64,000 bases of DNA from DATKRB01 sp036501425 (GCA_036501425.1 DASYAI010000077.1:1-64000); one strand, 5' to 3'. Counted from the stretch's first letter, positions 9,101 through 19,318 are shown. Notes: generated by a model from the sequence alone, not told the origin. Translations and numbers: made by a program.

Positions 9101-9877
9101 GGAGCCAGTCTGCGGGGAACGCCTGGAGCCAGCTACCGGCAGGGACACGAACTTTCTACGTCCACTGAGGGATGTAGGTCATGCGTGTAGGCAGTCACCT
9201 CGACGCTGGCTCATCACGTGTCACCAGGGCCCGGGGGTCCGGGCCGAGCGGGCCGTCAGGCCCGACGTGGTGCTCGGCGCTCCGTCTGCGCCGCTGGGGT
9301 CGACGCCCATGGTCGAGAGCTGCGTCCTACGGCCTCCTCGCGGCGGATCCCGTCAGGTCGGCGGCCTGACGTGGCCCTCTCAGCGCGGGGCGTCCGGCCG
9401 CCGACCGGCGCCTGGTGGGACCGTTGCTGGCTGCCTCACCTGCGCACCGTTGGTGCCCGGCGGCCAGCGGCCGCTCCGGGGGTGGCAGGACGGAGCGTTT
9501 CCGGCGACACCCGACCGGCTCGGCGGACTACGCAGAATTGTCAGGGTACCGGCGCCCTATTTGGCAGGGTTGACAGGGCCATTTTGTGGGGTCAGGGGCC
9601 GGTCGGGGTCAGCGTGGCCGCTCAAATTCCGGGGTGGGCACGGCAAACGCCTCGTCGTATCGTTCACTACGACCGATGACGTAAGTCAATGCCCTTAGTC
9701 ACCCCATCGTGGTCGACGCTGGGTCGAACGCCCGTTGCCGGAGGTCGTTCGCCCGCTGAGCTGGTCTTTGCGGCCTCGACGCCGCACGGCCCGGCGCCGG
9801 ATCGGGTTCGTCGGGCCCGGGTCGGGAGCGGTGGCCGAATTGGTGGTTCGCAGGGTTCGAGGAGGAAGCAGCAGGCG
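9101..9877. other. 777-bp gene-free spacer between divergent LuxR regulators
   Basis: Open frames here are Arg/Pro-rich and not protein-like. Between 9541 and 9612 the words TCAGGG (9541), GCAGGG (9564), TTGACAGGG (9570) and TCAGGGG (9592) recur, with a perfect TTGACA at 9570-9575 but no convincing -10 at normal spacing. An imperfect inverted repeat (CTACGTCC / GGATGTAG, about 9157-9178) lies near the regulator at 9100. The stretch 9540-9700 is less GC-rich than its flanks. It may hold promoters and operators for one or more of the LuxR proteins, or an unrecognised RNA. Confidence 0.5.
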
Positions 9878-10552
9878 ATGCAGATCATCATCTGTGACGA
9901 GCATCTGATGTTCAGCGAGGCGCTGTCCTCGCTGATGGCCCAGCGCGGCCATCGGGTGCTCGCCCGGATCTCCAGTCCCGACGAGGCGGTTGACGTGCTC
10001 GATCGGCACGAGGCCGACGTCTGGCTGACCGAGCTGGAGTTCGTCGGGTACGAGGGCGCGGCGGCCGTGCGGCGGCTCCGGGCGCTCGAGCCCGGCTTGC
10101 CGATCGTCGTCTTCACCGCCCACCGGGACACCAACCTCCTCCATGAGGCACTGGCCGAGGGGGCTGACGGGGTGGCGCTCAAGACCGAGGGGATCGACGA
10201 GGTCGAGCGGCTCCTGCGCCGGGTGTGCGCCCTGCCGTTCAAGACGAGCCACGGCCGCACGGGGCCCGACAAGGCATGGTCGCAGCGAGCGCGGGCGAGC
10301 GTCCAGCGCCAGTCGAGCCGGGTGGCCACCCAGTCCCTCACGCAGAAGGAGCAGGAGGTGATGCTCCGGCTGGCCCGGGGGGAGAGCACGTCGGCCGTCG
10401 CCGCCGGGCTGGGCGTGAGCGTGTCCACCGTGCGGACCCATCTCCAGCACCTCTACGTGAAGCTGGACGTCCATTCGAGGTTGGAGCTCGTCGCCTACGC
10501 CGTGCGCAACGGCATGGTCCGGGTCGAGGGCGCTCCGGCGATGTCGGCGTGA
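9878..10552 (+). CDS. LuxR-type regulator with Glu at phospho-acceptor site
   Basis: 224 aa. A strong GGAGGA ribosome-binding site (9861-9866) decides the ATG at 9878. Receiver: MQIIICDEHLMFSEAL keeps the acidic pair, but the phospho-acceptor stretch reads ADVWLTELEFVGYEG, so Glu replaces the usual Asp, a change that can mimic phosphorylation. The lysine is kept (VALKTEG). C-terminal LuxR HTH: LTQKEQEVMLRLARGE, then AAGLGVSVSTVRTHLQHLYVKL. It is predicted to be a constitutively competent DNA-binding regulator. It is followed by a second LuxR gene on the same strand. Confidence 0.85.
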   Translation: MQIIICDEHLMFSEALSSLMAQRGHRVLARISSPDEAVDVLDRHEADVWLTELEFVGYEGAAAVRRLRALEPGLPIVVFTAHRDTNLLHEALAEGADGVALKTEGIDEVERLLRRVCALPFKTSHGRTGPDKAWSQRARASVQRQSSRVATQSLTQKEQEVMLRLARGESTSAVAAGLGVSVSTVRTHLQHLYVKLDVHSRLELVAYAVRNGMVRVEGAPAMSA

Positions 10553-10664
10553 CCTGCCCCCGCGGGCGACGGCGCCGACCGGGCAGGGACGAGGCAGGGC
10601 CCCCGTCCGACCCCCGGGGCGTCCCCCAATTGACGTACGAAGCTCGTCTAAACGACGGTGGCAG

Positions 10665-11345
10665 ATGAACGATCCGTCCCCGCAAGCTGTGACCATGACT
10701 GAAACGGCCGTGGCGATCGTCGACCACCAGCCGGTGCTCTGCGAGTCGCTGTCCGTCTGCCTGGCCGGCGAGCCCGACCTGCGGGTTGTCGGCTCGGCGT
10801 CGACGGCGGGACAGCTGGCCGACCTGGTCGCCACCGCCCGGCCCGACGTGTTGGTCTACGACGCCCAGTTCGACGACACCGACAGCGGCCAGACGCTGCG
10901 AGACCTCCAGTCGATGCCGTCGAGCCCGGCCGTGGTGATGCTGATGTGCGACGACGCGGCAGCGTCGGGCGCCTCGGCCATCCAGATGGGCGTGCTCGGG
11001 CTGGTTCTGAAGGTCGCCCCGGTCAAGGAGCTCGTCGAGGCCATCCGCCTAGCGGCCAAGGGGCAGATGTGGGTGTCGCCACCTCTTCTGACCGGGCTCC
11101 TGTCGGGGCGGATCGACACCGGGCGCCGCGAGGCCAAGGACCGGCTCTCGGTGCTGACCAAGCGGGAGCTCGAGGTGCTCGACCTGCTGGTCGAGGGGCT
11201 CGGTCACCGTGCCATCGCCCAGCGGCTGCACGTGTCGGCCAACACCGTGAGGACCCACAGCCAGAATCTCCAGAAGAAGCTCAACGTCCACTCGGCGCTG
11301 GCGGCGGTGGCGATCGCCCTCGACGCCGGACTCCGTCCTGCCTGA
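10665..11345 (+). CDS. LuxR-type response regulator with intact phospho-acceptor Asp
   Basis: 226 aa (an ATG at 10695 giving 216 aa is an alternative). The receiver starts AVAIVDHQPVLCESL and keeps Asp at the acceptor position (PDVLVYDAQFDD) and the lysine (VLKVAPV). C-terminal LuxR HTH: LTKRELEVLDLLVEGL, then QRLHVSANTVRTHSQNLQKKL. Of the three regulators here it is the only one that could take part in normal phosphorelay. No cognate kinase is in the window. It is probably a paralogue of the regulator at 8453, sharing its start pattern. Confidence 0.85.
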   Translation: MNDPSPQAVTMTETAVAIVDHQPVLCESLSVCLAGEPDLRVVGSASTAGQLADLVATARPDVLVYDAQFDDTDSGQTLRDLQSMPSSPAVVMLMCDDAAASGASAIQMGVLGLVLKVAPVKELVEAIRLAAKGQMWVSPPLLTGLLSGRIDTGRREAKDRLSVLTKRELEVLDLLVEGLGHRAIAQRLHVSANTVRTHSQNLQKKLNVHSALAAVAIALDAGLRPA

Positions 11346-11392
11346 GCATCGCAGGTAGCCCGCTCCGGGCCGCCCCCTTTCGATCCGGTCGT

Positions 11393-11398
11393 TAGGGT
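11393..11398 (+). promoter_or_regulatory. Candidate -10 box for a leaderless gene
   Basis: TAGGGT ends 6 nt before the ATG at 11405, consistent with a transcript starting at the start codon. Confidence 0.45.
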
Positions 11399-11404
11399 GC
11401 CCGA

Positions 11405-11941
11405 ATGGCGCGCCGGCGAGACGTCTTCGAGTTCCGGGCCGACGAGCCGTCCCCGATCTTGGCCCGCATGGACCTGTTGGGCCGGGCCCGCGACGGGTGG
11501 ATCAACCTCGTGCCCTCGATCGAGCCCGGGGGCCCGGAGGACTCCGAGCCGCCCGCAGGGCCCGGCCAGGGCCCACGCATCACGCTCGCCGCGGTGCTGG
11601 GAAGCCCGACCCCGCCGGCGATACCCCTGTGCACCTGGATGCCCAGCCCGCCGGGGAGAGGACGGGGGAGCGCGGGCGGAGCGGGCGGAAGCTCGATCGG
11701 GATCCTGCACGCCCGGGGTCGCCCGGTGATGCCGTTGCTCCGGGCCGAGGGGCTCGATCCACCGGGTTCGTGGCGGGTGCGTCAGGACCACCAGCGCAGG
11801 GGCTTGGTGGTGTTGGTGCCCGCGGCCGCCGAGCCGTCCGAGATCCTCGCCTGGACGTGCCGGGCCGGCGGGCTGCTGTGCGACGTCCGGCCGACGGGGT
11901 GGTGGGTCGCCACGGTGTTCGCTCCGCACCCGGACCGCTGA
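11405..11941 (+). CDS. Hypothetical protein
   Basis: 178 aa, not recognised. No signal peptide or membrane helix. The middle (about residues 45-95) is rich in Pro and Gly; the ends look more ordered (ARMDLLGRARDGWINLVP near the start, RRGLVVLVPAAAEPSEIL and GGLLCDVRPTGWWVATVF near the end). The protein-like ends, its position just before lon on the same strand and the well-placed -10 box argue that it is real. I cannot assign a function. Confidence 0.65.
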   Translation: MARRRDVFEFRADEPSPILARMDLLGRARDGWINLVPSIEPGGPEDSEPPAGPGQGPRITLAAVLGSPTPPAIPLCTWMPSPPGRGRGSAGGAGGSSIGILHARGRPVMPLLRAEGLDPPGSWRVRQDHQRRGLVVLVPAAAEPSEILAWTCRAGGLLCDVRPTGWWVATVFAPHPDR

Positions 11942-11996
11942 TCGAGGGATCGTCGGCCACGGGCGCGGGCGGAATAGGGCGTCCCGAGGAGCGTTA

Positions 11997-12018
11997 CATT
12001 ACGGGATTACTCGTAATG
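11997..12018. promoter_or_regulatory. 22-bp palindrome upstream of lon (candidate operator)
   Basis: CATTACG, an 8-bp spacer, then CGTAATG: perfect 7-bp arms, 38 bp before the lon ATG and overlapping the likely transcription start. Nearby are TACATT (11995-12000) as a -10 candidate and GGAAT (11971-11975) with CGTT (11992-11995), which resembles an ECF-sigma promoter apart from a slightly short spacer. The palindrome matches neither the HAIR (HspR) nor the ClgR consensus as I know them. Confidence 0.5.
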
Positions 12019-12056
12019 GACGATCGGACCTCCCCGGTCCGGAAGGGAAGGCCCCC

Positions 12057-14421
<2,365 letters not shown>

Positions 14422-14432
<11 letters not shown>

Positions 14433-14457
14433 GCGACGACGCGCGCCGCCGCCTGAG
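14422..14457. repeat. 12-bp direct repeat spanning the lon stop codon
   Basis: CCGCCGCCTGAG occurs at 14422-14433 and again at 14446-14457. The first copy contains the lon stop codon TGA. It lies in the spacer between convergent lon and galE. Confidence 0.85.
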
Positions 14458-14509
14458 GGGCGTGTGCGCCGGTCCGGTCTGGCCGAAGCCCCAACCGTCA
14501 ATCTCAACC

Positions 14510-15577
14510 TTAAGTAGAGGTTAGGGGAGGCGCGGCGGGCTCGGGGTAGCCGTCCGGGTTGGTGGACTGCCACGTCCAGGCGTCCCGGCAGGCGTCGGCC
14601 AGGGTGAGGCGGCTTCGCCAGCCGAGCAGCGCTTCGGCCTGGCTGGGGTCGGCCCAGCACTCGGCCACGTCGCCGGGGCGCCGGGGCGCCATCTCGAAGG
14701 GCAGGTCCCGCCCGGCGGCACCCGACGCCGCCTGGATGACCTGTCGCACCGAACTTCCGTGCCCCGTGCCCAGATTGAGGGTCTGGCAGCCGTCGATGCG
14801 TTCGAGCGCGTCGAGCGCCGCGACGTGGCCGCGGGCCAGGTCGACCACGTGGATGTAGTCGCGGATGCAGGTGCCGTCGGCGGTCGGGTAGTCGTCGCCG
14901 AACACCTGGACCCGGTCCCGCCGGCCCACCGCGACCTGCATGACGATCGGCAGCAGATTGGTGGGGATGCCGGCCGGGTCCTCGCCCAGGCGGCCGCTCG
15001 GGTGGGCCCCGACCGGGTTGAAGTACCGCAGGAGGATCGCCCGCCAGCCGCCACCGGCGCCGACCAGGTCCCTCAACATCTCCTCGATGTGCAACTTGGT
15101 CCGGCCGTAGGGGTTCACCGGGCCGAGCCGGCAGTCCTCGGTGAGGGGGATCCGCTCGGGCTCCCCGTAGACCGTGGCCGAGGACGAGAAGACGATGTCG
15201 CGCACGTCGTGTCGCTCCATCGCTTCCAGCAGGGTCGCCGTGCCCACGACGTTGTTGTCGTAGTAGGCCAATGGCCGGCGGATCGACTCCTCGACCGCCT
15301 TCAGCCCGGCCAGGTGGATCACGGAGTCGGGCCGAGCCTCCGCGAGCGCCCGGTCGAGGGCGGCCGCGTCGCGGATGTCCCCCACGTGCAGCGAGATGGG
15401 GCCGCCGCCCAGCTCCTGCGCCCGCTCGATCGCCACCGGGCTGCTGTTGCGCAGGTTGTCGAGCACGGTGACGGCCCAGCCCGCCATCAGCAGCTCCACC
15501 GCGATGTGGCTGCCGAGGTAGCCGGCCCCGCCCGTCAGCAGCACCGAGCCGGGTCCTGATTGCCCATCGTGTCGCAC
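14510..15577 (-). CDS. galE: UDP-glucose 4-epimerase
   Basis: 355 aa. Extended short-chain dehydrogenase fold that interconverts UDP-glucose and UDP-galactose with tightly bound NAD. Visible: the NAD motif LTGGAGYLGSH at the N-terminus, the FSSSATVYG strand carrying the catalytic Ser/Thr, YGRTK with the catalytic Tyr and Lys, and the NPYGRTK and RYFNPVGAHPSG segments typical of GalE. The GTG at 15577 is chosen because the NAD motif follows closely and a TAGCAT box sits 7 nt upstream. It supplies UDP-galactose for surface glycans, fitting the glycosyltransferases earlier in the window. It converges on lon. Confidence 0.95.
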   Translation of the reverse strand: MRHDGQSGPGSVLLTGGAGYLGSHIAVELLMAGWAVTVLDNLRNSSPVAIERAQELGGGPISLHVGDIRDAAALDRALAEARPDSVIHLAGLKAVEESIRRPLAYYDNNVVGTATLLEAMERHDVRDIVFSSSATVYGEPERIPLTEDCRLGPVNPYGRTKLHIEEMLRDLVGAGGGWRAILLRYFNPVGAHPSGRLGEDPAGIPTNLLPIVMQVAVGRRDRVQVFGDDYPTADGTCIRDYIHVVDLARGHVAALDALERIDGCQTLNLGTGHGSSVRQVIQAASGAAGRDLPFEMAPRRPGDVAECWADPSQAEALLGWRSRLTLADACRDAWTWQSTNPDGYPEPAAPPLTST

Positions 15578-15584
15578 CAGCGGG

Positions 15585-15590
15585 ATGCTA
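15585..15590 (-). promoter_or_regulatory. Candidate -10 box for leaderless galE
   Basis: On the minus strand TAGCAT ends 7 nt before the GTG at 15577. The same hexamer stands at 7-8 nt before the Rrf2 and YyaL genes. Confidence 0.45.
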
Positions 15591-15643
15591 GAGGCCCGGG
15601 CCGCAGGGACGGCCCGGGCCCGGCCCGTCCAAGCGGGTTCGGG

Positions 15644-15701
15644 TACCGTGAGGGCGGGTACACCCGCCACGGCCGGCGCGATCCCCGGGTCGCCGCCGGG
15701 G
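15644..15701 (+). promoter_or_regulatory. Candidate promoter and leader of the encapsulin operon
   Basis: TACCGT (15644-15649) is a -10 candidate, with no clear -35. Right at the predicted start lies a palindrome, GGCGGGT, two bases, ACCCGCC (15653-15668), followed by a second hairpin CCCCGG/CCGGGG (15683-15701). This gives a leader of about 110 nt before the ferritin-like gene. The palindrome could be an operator for an iron or redox regulator, or a 5' RNA hairpin. Confidence 0.4.
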
Positions 15702-15768
15702 GCTCGCCGCCGACCACCCGCCAGACATCCCTACCCGCCAACCGTTCCGAGGAGACCGAGGAGATCCG

Positions 15769-16143
15769 ATGGCCCAGAGCGCCGGGTTGCACGAGCCCGA
15801 GGACCAGCTGGCAGCCGGCACGGTGGACCGCCACCGGGCCATCACGTCGCTCCAGGAGGAGCTCGAGGCCATCGACTGGTACGACCAGCGGGTCGACGCG
15901 ACCGCGGACGGCGAGCTGGCCGCCGTGCTCGCGCACAACCGCGACGAGGAGAAGGAGCACGCCGTGATGACCCTCGAGTGGTTGCGCCGGAAGGACCCCG
16001 TTCTCGACCGCCACCTCCGAACGTACCTGTTCACGACCGAGCCGGTCCCCGAGGTCGAGGCCGAGGCGACCGACGCCGGCCTCCGGGCCGAGCCGGGCGA
16101 CGGCGGGCTCGGGATCGGCGGCCTGCGGGGGGCGCACGAATGA
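15769..16143 (+). CDS. Encapsulated ferritin-like protein (EncFtn), encapsulin cargo
   Basis: 124 aa. A half-ferritin of two helices that assembles into a ring, oxidises Fe(II) and delivers iron to an encapsulin nanocompartment. The iron-site residues known from characterised EncFtn are all present: E30, E31, E33, W37 and Y38 in QEELEAIDWYDQ, and E61 and H64 in HNRDEEKEH. The C-terminal tail GGLGIGGLRG (about residues 112-121) matches the LxIGSL-type encapsulation peptide. A GAGGAG site precedes the ATG. Its stop overlaps the encapsulin start (ATGA), so cargo and shell are made together. The assignment is firm by family resemblance. Confidence 0.94.
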   Translation: MAQSAGLHEPEDQLAAGTVDRHRAITSLQEELEAIDWYDQRVDATADGELAAVLAHNRDEEKEHAVMTLEWLRRKDPVLDRHLRTYLFTTEPVPEVEAEATDAGLRAEPGDGGLGIGGLRGAHE

Positions 16144-16943
16144 GCCACCTGTTGCGCGGCCACGCCCCGATCTCCGAGTCGGGATGGAAGCAGCTGGACG
16201 AGGAGGGCCGCCAGCGCCTGGTGCCGGCACTGGCGGCCCGCAAGCTGGTCGACTTTGCCGGTCCTCTGGGCTGGGAGCGCTCGGCCACCAACCTGGGCCG
16301 GACCGTCGCCGTCGACTCGGTGCCGGTCGAGGGCCTGGTCGCCCGCCAGCGCCAGGTGCTGGCGCTGGTCGAGCTCCGGGCGTCGTTCTCCCTCGAGCGC
16401 GACGAGTTGCGCGACGCCGAGCGCGGCGCCCAGGACGTCGACCTGAGCGCGCTGGACCTCGCGGCGCGCCGGATCGCCCAGGCCGAGAACGTGGCGGTGC
16501 TCCACGGGTGGGCGGCCGCGGGGATCGTGGGCATCTCCGAGGCGTCCACGCATCCGGCCATCGCGCTCGGTGACGTCTATGCCGACTACCCGAGCCGGGT
16601 CGCCCTGGCGGTGGAGCGGCTCCTCGAACAGGGCATCGGGGGCCCCTACGGCTTGGCGCTGGGGCCGCAGGGCTACACCGGGGTCGTCGAGACGACCGAG
16701 CACGGGGGCCTGGTCGTCTTCGACCATCTCCGCCAGATCCTGCAGGGGCCGATCGTCTGGTCGCCCGGCGTGCGGGGCGCGGTCGTGGTCAGCCTGCGCG
16801 GGGGCGACTTCCTGCTCGACGTGGGCCAGGACCTCTCCATCGGCTACGACAGCTACGACGCTGCCGTGGTCAACCTCTACCTCGAGGAGAGCTTCAGCTT
16901 CCGGGTGGCGTCGGCTGACGCGGCGGTGGCGCTGCACCCCTGA
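16140..16943 (+). CDS. Family 1 encapsulin nanocompartment shell protein
   Basis: 267 aa, the usual size. HK97-fold shell protein that self-assembles into an icosahedral compartment around its cargo. Typical features: N-terminal MSHLLRGHAPISESGWKQLD, which includes the helix that binds the cargo peptide; the central FAGPLGWE segment; the E-loop region near residues 50-75; and the C-terminal FSFRVASADAAVALHP. It follows the ferritin-like cargo with a 4-bp overlap. The ATG at 16140 is decided by that overlap and the conserved MSHLLR start. The compartment is expected to store mineralised iron and limit oxidative damage. Confidence 0.95.
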   Translation: MSHLLRGHAPISESGWKQLDEEGRQRLVPALAARKLVDFAGPLGWERSATNLGRTVAVDSVPVEGLVARQRQVLALVELRASFSLERDELRDAERGAQDVDLSALDLAARRIAQAENVAVLHGWAAAGIVGISEASTHPAIALGDVYADYPSRVALAVERLLEQGIGGPYGLALGPQGYTGVVETTEHGGLVVFDHLRQILQGPIVWSPGVRGAVVVSLRGGDFLLDVGQDLSIGYDSYDAAVVNLYLEESFSFRVASADAAVALHP

Positions 16944-16958
16944 GCCGGGTCGGCGGGG

Positions 16959-16994
16959 GCACAGTCAAAGGCACGGTCAGCAGCACGGTCAGCA
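16959..16994. repeat. 12-bp tandem repeat across the egtD stop codon
   Basis: GCACGGTCAGCA is present twice in tandem (16971-16982, 16983-16994), with a degenerate third copy before it (16959-16970). The last copy contains the egtD stop codon (TCA on the plus strand). It occupies most of the spacer between convergent encapsulin and egtD. Confidence 0.85.
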
Positions 16995-17972
16995 GTAGGG
17001 GTGGGCCAGGGTGAGCAGGAACTCGCCCTCGTCCGCTCCCCACATCTGGTCGACCACGAAATCCGCTTGCAGCAGCTCGCGCTCGATCTCCTCGGGCGTG
17101 AACTTGGCGCTGATCTCGGTGAGCAGGTCCTCGCCGGCGTCGAAGTGGGCGCTCAGCCCCAGCCCGTCGACGGCGACGGTCTGGTCACGGGTCGATCGCA
17201 GCCGCATCTCGATCCAGTGGTGGTCCTCGTTCCAGCGGGCCACGTGGTCGAAGCTGTCGGGGTCGAAGTGGGCCCCCAGCTCGTGGTTGAGGACCTCGAG
17301 CACGTTCCGGTTGAACGCGGCGGTCACGCCTTGGGCGTCGTCGTAGGCCCGGACCATGCGCTCGCGGTCCTTGACCAGGTCGGTGCCGAGCAGCAGCCGG
17401 TCACCGGCGGACATGGTGCAGTTCAGATCGAACAAGAACCGCCGGCGGCTGGCCGGCTCGAAGTTGCCGATGGTCCCGCCCAGAAAGGCGACGAGGCGCT
17501 GCCCGTCGGGCGGGATCTGGTCGAGGTGCTCGCGGAAGTCGCCGACGACCGCGTGGACCTCGAGCCCCGGATAGTCGTCCAACAGCCCTGCGGCGGCGCT
17601 GCGCAGGAACTGGTCGCTCACGTCGAAGGGGATGTACCGGACGAGGTGCCCGTCGGCCCGAAGGGCGTCGAGCAGCACCCGGGTCTTGTCGCACGCGCCG
17701 GCACCCAGCTCGACCAGGGTGTCCGACGGGCCGAGCCGGGCGATGGCCCTGGCGTGCTCTTCGAGCAGCGACCGCTCGGCGCGGGTGGGGTAGTACTCGG
17801 GCAGCTCGGTGATCTGCTCGAAGAGCTGGCTGCCGGCCCGGTCGTAGAACCAGACCGGGGGGATCGCCTTGGGGGTGGCTTGCAGGCCCCGCCGCACGTC
17901 CTGCTCGAGCGCGGCCCGCAAGTCCTCGGGGGTGAGGTGGATGTCGACCTGGACGGTCGACTGCGGGCTCAC
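16989..17972 (-). CDS. egtD: L-histidine N-alpha-methyltransferase
   Basis: 327 aa. SAM-dependent enzyme that trimethylates histidine to hercynine, the first step of ergothioneine biosynthesis. Visible: the start of the family domain (PKAIPPVWFYDRAGSQLFEQI), the SAM motif LVELGAGACDKTRVLL, GDFREHL, and FLGGTIGNFEP, which precedes the substrate-binding half. The GTG at 17972 overlaps the egtB stop (GTGA), so the two are coupled. No egtA, egtC or egtE lies adjacent. It is one of several thiol and redox genes in this stretch. Confidence 0.95.
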   Translation of the reverse strand: MSPQSTVQVDIHLTPEDLRAALEQDVRRGLQATPKAIPPVWFYDRAGSQLFEQITELPEYYPTRAERSLLEEHARAIARLGPSDTLVELGAGACDKTRVLLDALRADGHLVRYIPFDVSDQFLRSAAAGLLDDYPGLEVHAVVGDFREHLDQIPPDGQRLVAFLGGTIGNFEPASRRRFLFDLNCTMSAGDRLLLGTDLVKDRERMVRAYDDAQGVTAAFNRNVLEVLNHELGAHFDPDSFDHVARWNEDHHWIEMRLRSTRDQTVAVDGLGLSAHFDAGEDLLTEISAKFTPEEIERELLQADFVVDQMWGADEGEFLLTLAHPYC

Positions 17973-19318
17973 CGGGGCCCCTCGAGGTCGCGGGCCAGCC
18001 GCAACCCGGCGAACGGCCAGCGGGCCGAGGGCGGGAAGAAATTCCGATAGGACGCCCGCACGTGGCCGGGCGGCGTGACGCACGAGCCACCCCGCAGGAC
18101 CTGCTGGTTGACCATGAACTTGCCGTTGTACTCGCCCAGCGCGCCGGTCGCCGTCCGGAACCCGGGGTACGGGCTGTAGGCGCTGGAGGTCCACTGCCAC
18201 ACGCCGCCAAAAGGGGTGCCCGGGGCAGCCTCGGGGTGCAGCGTGTCCAGCTGGAGGAAGCCCCCGCGCGCAGGGCGGCACTGGGCGGCGACCTCCCACT
18301 CCGCCTCGGTGGGCAGCCGGTAGCCGGTCCAGTGGGCGAAGGCGTCGGCCTCGTAGTAGCTGACGTGGCACACCGGCTCGGAGGGATCGACCGGACGGGG
18401 CCCGCTCAAGGTGAAGATCTGCCAGTCGCCGTCACCGCCGGTCGCCCCGCCCGGTCCGCCGTCTCCTCCGGGGACGTCATCGCCCCCGTTGTCCGCCGGC
18501 GACCAGTACAGCGGGGATCGCCACCCGTGCTGCCGGACCAGGGTCCAGCCGTCGGACAGCCACAGCTCGGGCCGTTGGTACCCACCGTCGTCCATGAAGG
18601 CGAGCCACTCCCCGCAGGTCACCGTCCGATCGGCCAGGGCGAAGGGAGCCAGGTGGACGGTGTGGCGGGGCGACTCGTTGTCGAACCCGAAGCCCGGGCC
18701 CCGATGACCGATCGCCGCCCCGCCGCCCTCGTGCTCCCACCATCCGGGGCCGCTCCGGAGGCTCGCGGTCGAGGCGTCGGGCTTGATCGGGGCGATGCTC
18801 GGACGGTAGGCCGGTTGGAGCGGGCTGATGGACAGCACGTGCTTGATGTCCATGAGTAGGAGCTCCTGGTGCTGCTGCTCATGGTGGAGGCCCAGCTCGA
18901 CCAGGGCGCGGCGATCCTCGTCGGCCGGGCGGTCCCCGTCGGCCGGCCGGTCGAGCAGCTCGCCCATCGCCTCGTCGACGTGACGGCGGTACGCGGTGAC
19001 GTCGGCCACGCCGGGGCGGGAGATCAGGCCCCGCTCCGAGCGCGGGTGCCGGGCGCCCAGCGCCTCGTAGTAGGAGTTGAAGATGTAGGCGAACCGGGGG
19101 TGGAAGCGCTCGTAGGCAGGGTCGGCCGGTGCGAGGAGGAAGGTCTCGAAGAACCACGACGTGTGGCCGCGGTGCCACTTGGTGGGGCTGACGTCCGGCA
19201 TCGACTGGACGGTCTGGTCCTCGGCCGAGAGCGGTTCGGCCAGCGTCTCGGTGAGCGCGCGCACCGCCTCGTAGCGATCCGAGAGCACGGCCCGCCCCTC
19301 CCGATCACCCGTTCCCAT
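17969..19318 (-). CDS. egtB: Hercynine oxygenase (EgtB, sulfoxide synthase)
   Basis: 449 aa. Non-haem iron enzyme that joins hercynine to a cysteinyl thiol and oxidises the product to a sulfoxide in the ergothioneine pathway. The N-terminal DinB-like part has RGHTSWFFE and the iron motif HHEQQHQE (H146 and H150, with H52 as likely third ligand). The C-terminal FGE-sulfatase domain has LPTEAEWE, GGVWQWTSSAYSPYPGF and the end VLRGGSCVTPPGHVRASYRNF. A Gly/Asp-rich stretch (DDVPGGDGGPGGATGGDGD, about residues 284-302) looks like an inserted loop. A GAGGAGGAG site supports the ATG at 19318. On the minus strand TAAGTT at 19410-19415 is a weak -10 candidate. Confidence 0.94.
   Translation of the reverse strand: MGTGDREGRAVLSDRYEAVRALTETLAEPLSAEDQTVQSMPDVSPTKWHRGHTSWFFETFLLAPADPAYERFHPRFAYIFNSYYEALGARHPRSERGLISRPGVADVTAYRRHVDEAMGELLDRPADGDRPADEDRRALVELGLHHEQQHQELLLMDIKHVLSISPLQPAYRPSIAPIKPDASTASLRSGPGWWEHEGGGAAIGHRGPGFGFDNESPRHTVHLAPFALADRTVTCGEWLAFMDDGGYQRPELWLSDGWTLVRQHGWRSPLYWSPADNGGDDVPGGDGGPGGATGGDGDWQIFTLSGPRPVDPSEPVCHVSYYEADAFAHWTGYRLPTEAEWEVAAQCRPARGGFLQLDTLHPEAAPGTPFGGVWQWTSSAYSPYPGFRTATGALGEYNGKFMVNQQVLRGGSCVTPPGHVRASYRNFFPPSARWPFAGLRLARDLEGPR

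Noticed and set aside
9099..9698. 199-codon frame in the spacer between LuxR genes
   Set aside because: Arg/Pro/Gly/Cys-rich, no ordered segments, no ribosome-binding site; treated as non-coding.
14506..14522. Small inverted repeat AACCT/AGGTT between lon and galE as terminator
   Set aside because: Only five base pairs, AT-rich and without a T-tract; too weak to call.
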